Shown one piece after another: positions 5,908 through 5,920 of a stretch of 5,920 nt of DNA. Location: contig DNCF01000159.1 in assembly GCA_003484545.1 (NCBI GenBank), positions 1 to 5,920 of the forward strand, read 5' to 3'. The notes beneath the pieces are model-generated. The model ran no database searches. It worked only from the letters and a program-made list of their open reading frames with translations, and was not told where the DNA came from. Source of the stretch: Massilia sp. (GTDB lineage: Bacteria > Pseudomonadota > Gammaproteobacteria > Burkholderiales > Burkholderiaceae_D). The translations under genes and the position numbers were made by a program. Position 1 is the first letter of the stretch. Each line of letters begins with the position of its first letter.

Positions 5908-5920
5908 AGATCGGAAGAGC
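5908..5920 (+). other. Residual Illumina adapter sequence at the contig end
   Basis: The final 13 bases, AGATCGGAAGAGC, are identical to the first 13 bases of the common Illumina TruSeq adapter and sit flush with the end of the window. This is almost certainly untrimmed read-through rather than genome. Any codons read through it are artefact. Confidence 0.93.

Overview
The window is a 5.9 kb piece of a GC-rich bacterial chromosome. Codon choice and gene families (a four-helix-bundle chemoreceptor, a succinate CoA-transferase, a bestrophin-family channel, a Blc-type lipocalin and a Host_attach-family protein) fit a beta-proteobacterium, most likely Oxalobacteraceae such as Massilia, Telluria or Duganella. 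That placement is inference from the look of the sequences, not a search result.

Layout, left to right. All five well-supported genes lie on the minus strand, so they are transcribed right to left. Positions 1-1428 hold a methyl-accepting chemotaxis protein whose C-terminus runs off the left edge. A 220-base gap follows, with a near-textbook bidirectional terminator (1554-1589). Positions 1649-3160 hold an acetyl-CoA hydrolase/succinate CoA-transferase family enzyme. Only 30 bases upstream of it sits a bestrophin-family membrane protein (3191-4114), and these two probably form an operon. A 273-base gap (4115-4387) contains a terminator-like hairpin framed by a separated 12-bp inverted repeat. 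Positions 4388-4960 hold a periplasmic lipocalin. A strong U-tract terminator (5072-5101) closes the next gene, a Host_attach (COG5622-type) protein at 5128-5637 whose start is fixed by a strong Shine-Dalgarno sequence. At the right edge a possible plus-strand gene begins at 5882 but is cut after a few codons.

The last 13 bases (5908-5920) are identical to the start of the common Illumina TruSeq adapter. The window therefore probably ends at a contig end with untrimmed adapter, and those bases should not be treated as genome.

The genes look like ordinary core or accessory housekeeping: environmental sensing, short-chain acyl-CoA/organic acid metabolism with a possible linked anion channel, and envelope maintenance. 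I see no transposase, phage gene, CRISPR array, toxin-antitoxin pair, tRNA or rRNA, and no convincing undescribed system. The items most worth a second look are the channel/CoA-transferase pair, the inverted repeat at 4185-4303, and the adapter at the end.
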